From positions 95,868,646 to 95,932,645 of the forward strand of contig JARCOQ010000003.1 in the NCBI GenBank assembly GCA_029207755.1: DNA of 64,000 nt. The letters run 5' to 3'. The DNA comes from Chamaea fasciata. Lineage: Eukaryota > Chordata > Aves > Passeriformes > Sylviidae. Below are positions 61,089 to 64,000 of the stretch, piece by piece (within the stretch, counting starts at the first letter, position 1; each line of letters starts with the position of its first letter). The position numbers were made by a program, and so were the translations under genes. A model generated the notes under the pieces. The model was given only the letters and a program-made list of their open reading frames with translations, was not told the origin of the DNA and did not search any database.

Positions 61089-61366
61089 CTGGACTCAAGG
61101 GAATGGTACAGAGCTGTGCCAGGGGTGGTTTCTGCTGGCTATCAGGAAAAGATTCTTCACCAGGGGGTAGCTGGGCACTGGAACAGCCTCCCTGGGCCAG
61201 TGGTCACAGCACCAGCCTGACGACAGAGTTCAAGAAGCCTTTGGACACCACTCAAGCACTTGTTGTGACACTTGGGGTGTTCTGTGCAGGGTCAGGAGTT
61301 GGACTTTGATGATCCTTCTGGGGCCCTTCCAAGGCCTCAGGATATTCCATAATTCTATGATTCTTT
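61089..61366 (+). repeat. CR1 LINE 3' end
   Basis: Plus-strand CR1 3' end: 'gccaggggtggtttctgctg', 'gctgggcactggaacagcct', 'gtggtcacagcaccagcctg', 'gggtcaggagttggactttg', then 'tccataattctatgattctt', the usual CR1 terminal octamer repeat. It is 5' truncated. The 74-codon frame at 61085-61309 lies inside it. Confidence 0.93.
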
Positions 61367-62871
61367 GGAAGAATCCAAACTAAAAAAGATATATTGTTAG
61401 CACTGTTGTTAAAGAGAAGCTACTCTTGAGATCAGTGTTCAATTTTCCTGATTTTTACTAAGCAGCTGTTCATAAATAATCAAACTCTTAACTGGCTATA
61501 AAAGTAATAGCTTGTACACACTCACTTCTGAAAATTTATGCTATCTATCCTCCTATGAAAAAAAAAAAAAAAGAAAAAAATCCATTTAAAAAAAGCACAA
61601 TAGAAGGAAAAAAAAGACACTACCTGTTTACATCCCTCCTTTCAAACTCCTTTCTATCTTACCTTCCTTTTCTCTGCCCTCCTTATACACATCCTGATGG
61701 CTGTTCCCCCTTTTCTTCAGTGCTTCAGAGCGCACAGTATTTGCTTCTCAACAGAAACTGCTATTCTCATTTTCTCCTCCATTTTCTAGGTACTGGCATT
61801 TTTCTTTCCCTTTTCCCTTTCCTATGTTTCCTATGTCCAGGTGTTTCTTTAAGTTCACCAAGTTCTACTACACACGAAACCTTCAAACTACCTCACTGCT
61901 ATCCTGAAGGAAGGCCATTAACAGTAGTTCATTCACAAGAATCAGCTGCCTGTGACAAACTGACTTTTTATAAAGAGTCCCCTGGCCCATTTAAAATATC
62001 CTCACTTTTAAGAAAATCAGAAATTAAACAGAAATATAGTTTACACCACTCATAATAAAAATGGCAGCAACAAAGTAGGGTGATTTCACAAGGAGTGAGA
62101 AGGAAAAGGTGACTGGGAAATGCACTATAAAATAAGAAGTCCTTTTTTTTCTCCAATTTGCTGCTGAACTTTTTGTCCCCTTTTTTTGCATTATTTTTTT
62201 TCCAGACAAGATCCAGAAATACAATAGTATACACAGAGAGAAAACTTTTGACTCATCTTCTTCTGCTAATCCCATTCCTCCTTCTTTAAAATGACTTAAT
62301 GTTCATTTGCAGATAAGAGTGGAAGTGAAGGACAAGGGGGAAGTCTCCTTTCAAAGAGAAGAAACCTCATTTCAGGCAAATATTCACAGTATAGGATACA
62401 ATCTGATCGAGGAAGCAAAACAAACAAAAAACCCCAATATTAGAAAAAAGGAGGCACTGTCTTTAGAGAAGTGAGAAAATGGGCACAAAACATGAGGATA
62501 ATTCTCATCCCAGATCCATTTACTACTGTAAAAAAATCTGAAATATCCCACCTTGAAATAATCACACCACATTTCAATTTACAACTTGGCCAGACTAAAT
62601 GGTGTTCATGAACAAGTAAAGGCCATTCTGTGGTCTGAAACACACCCTCTCACACTGGTCCAATGATCCTTCCTCACTTCCCGTCTCAATCTCTCACACC
62701 TTAACTCTGTTTCTGCTGCTGCCACTCTCTGACTTACAGCATTTCCTTCCACACTACATGAGTTACTGGCTTCCACAGATAAAGTCAAAAATTACATTTT
62801 GGCATAATTTAGGTAGGTGTTATATAATCTAGTTCCAGAAGTTAAATGTGGGTAGAGTAGAAAGCATTTCT
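61367..62871. other. Noncoding stretch without recognised genes
   Basis: A-rich run at 61557-61580 followed by C/T-rich DNA. The 166-codon frame at 61555-62055 starts in the A-run (poly-Lys) and is Ser/Leu/Pro-rich without a known domain; I do not regard it as a gene. Confidence 0.4.
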
Positions 62872-62936
62872 AAAAAAAAAAAAAAAAACAAAAAACAAAC
62901 AAACAAACAAACAAAAAAAAAAACCAAAAAAACCCA
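62872..62936. repeat. A-rich / (CAAA)n low-complexity block
   Basis: A-run, then (AAAC)n, then AAACC-type sequence over about 65 bp. Confidence 0.93.
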
Positions 62937-64000
62937 CTTATTTAATTTTATTTACTTATTTATATAGGTAAATAGCCCTGTAACTACCACACAAATCTGC
63001 AGTCAGTAATGAGATGGTTGCAAAAACATGAAGTGTTTTTGAAAGACTTTAATGTGGGGTATCAAATAGGATATGCAATATAGTATTTATCTAAGAACAT
63101 CTCAGACAAGGGAAAAGAGTAAGTGTAAGGCTGTGAATGAAAGTATTTCCTTTCATTTGGCTGCTAGCAGTATCCTGAATATGTGTATTCCTTTCACAGC
63201 AAGCAACTGGGCAGTTTAGGGGGAAAAGCAGCTGTTTACTTTGACCTGGAAGATGGAACCACCTGGAGTGAATGGGGAAACCTCCTTCCCCCAAAAAACC
63301 TACTAAGTCCATGTAAAAATAAGCTTCTGGCGTAGCAGGGGCAAAGACCAGTTTGCCCACAGCAGAGAGGAATAAGGGTGCAGTGGCAAGATGTACAAAA
63401 GCAATCAGGCTTCAGAGAAGATGAAAAAAAAAAGGTATTTTCCCAGGGATCAAACAGGATCATCTATAATTTGCTGCAAACCAGGGAGCCTCCAAAAGTC
63501 ACTGAGATAAGACCAGGACTGAAAATAAAACCCATGAAGACACAGCTGGTGATGGGAAGATGTGCTGTGTTCTCTTTCACCCAGCTGATGCATTTCTCTC
63601 TGCTTTACTTGTTCTAAAAATAGGTTTTCATCAGAATAAGAAATACATTTTGAAGATCTCTTTGCATATACCCACTGTAAGGATGGGGACAGGCAGAACA
63701 ATACCAGAGAGTCCTATCACAGTAAGAAAACATGTTGTGTGTTCAGTGTTTACATTGCTCAGGAAGTTGTTACTCCTGAGCTATTAGAAATGGCATGACA
63801 TTTCACTATGAAATTAAAACTTTGCAGTTTATTCTACTACCTCATGTTTTAACAAAGGGGAAAGAATAATGTTATTAAAAACCCTTAAAACATACTTTTT
63901 GTTTGTTTTGCCTTCACAGCCAAGTTTCCCAATTTAGCATATTCCCAAAGCAAAAGTCAGACAGGACTTTGACAAGGCCCATCACAAGGGTAGGTATCTT
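62937..64000. other. Unassigned noncoding sequence to window end
   Basis: No gene or repeat recognised. Confidence 0.4.

Noticed and set aside
61555..62055. 166-codon plus frame
   Set aside because: It starts in an A-run giving poly-Lys and has no recognised domain; the antisense frame is equally open.
1..64000. CRISPR arrays, bacterial operons, phage or plasmid features, tRNA and rRNA genes
   Set aside because: None seen. The DNA is vertebrate in character: CR1 LINEs, LTRs, microsatellites, a CpG island and no dense long frames. No tRNA B-box or cloverleaf pattern was recognised by eye.

Overview
This window reads as vertebrate nuclear DNA, almost certainly from a bird and probably a songbird-like (neoavian) species. 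The evidence is the repeat content: nine or so CR1 LINE fragments with the typical avian CR1 3' end, four different avian-type solo LTRs, short AT, CA and TG microsatellites, AT-rich background DNA and one sharp CpG-island block. No known protein-coding gene can be supported. The long open frames in the window fall in repeats, low-complexity tracts or GC-rich island sequence.

Layout. 1-17 kb is AT-rich noncoding DNA with CR1 pieces (358-700 +, 6783-6955 -, 13125-13240 -, 14965-15634 +) and a solo LTR (7532-8419, -). 17-28 kb holds a GT-rich low-complexity block, a second solo LTR (22608-23095, +), the longest CR1 copy (about 23900-25222, +, with a dead reverse-transcriptase remnant) and a small CR1 piece (27489-27630, -). 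29-37 kb holds the most gene-like structure: on the minus strand, a strong 5' splice site at 30674, a strong 3' splice site at 29942 and an AATAAA signal with GT-rich downstream sequence near 29113. These outline the 3' end of an unrecognised spliced transcript. A further minus-strand 5' splice site (36812) at the edge of the CpG island could mark its first exon.

36.8-38.9 kb is a CpG-island block in two or three segments, with splice-donor-like sites pointing both ways, which suggests a (possibly bidirectional) promoter. 41-45 kb contains several low-repeat stretches with homeodomain, octamer and E-box-like motifs that look like candidate conserved noncoding elements near a developmental gene lying outside the window, but conservation cannot be tested here. 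47.7-54.5 kb is repeat-rich (CR1 47715-48682 -, LTR 48831-49317 -, CR1 52530-53278 + with an internal TG microsatellite, LTR 54131-54441 -). 54.5-64 kb is mostly unremarkable noncoding DNA with one more CR1 3' end (61089-61366 +).

In short: an intergenic or long-intron region of a bird chromosome containing a CpG-island promoter and one candidate unannotated minus-strand transcript (noncoding RNA or micropeptide gene), on a background of old retroelements. All repeat family and transcript calls are from reading the sequence alone; no database search was possible.
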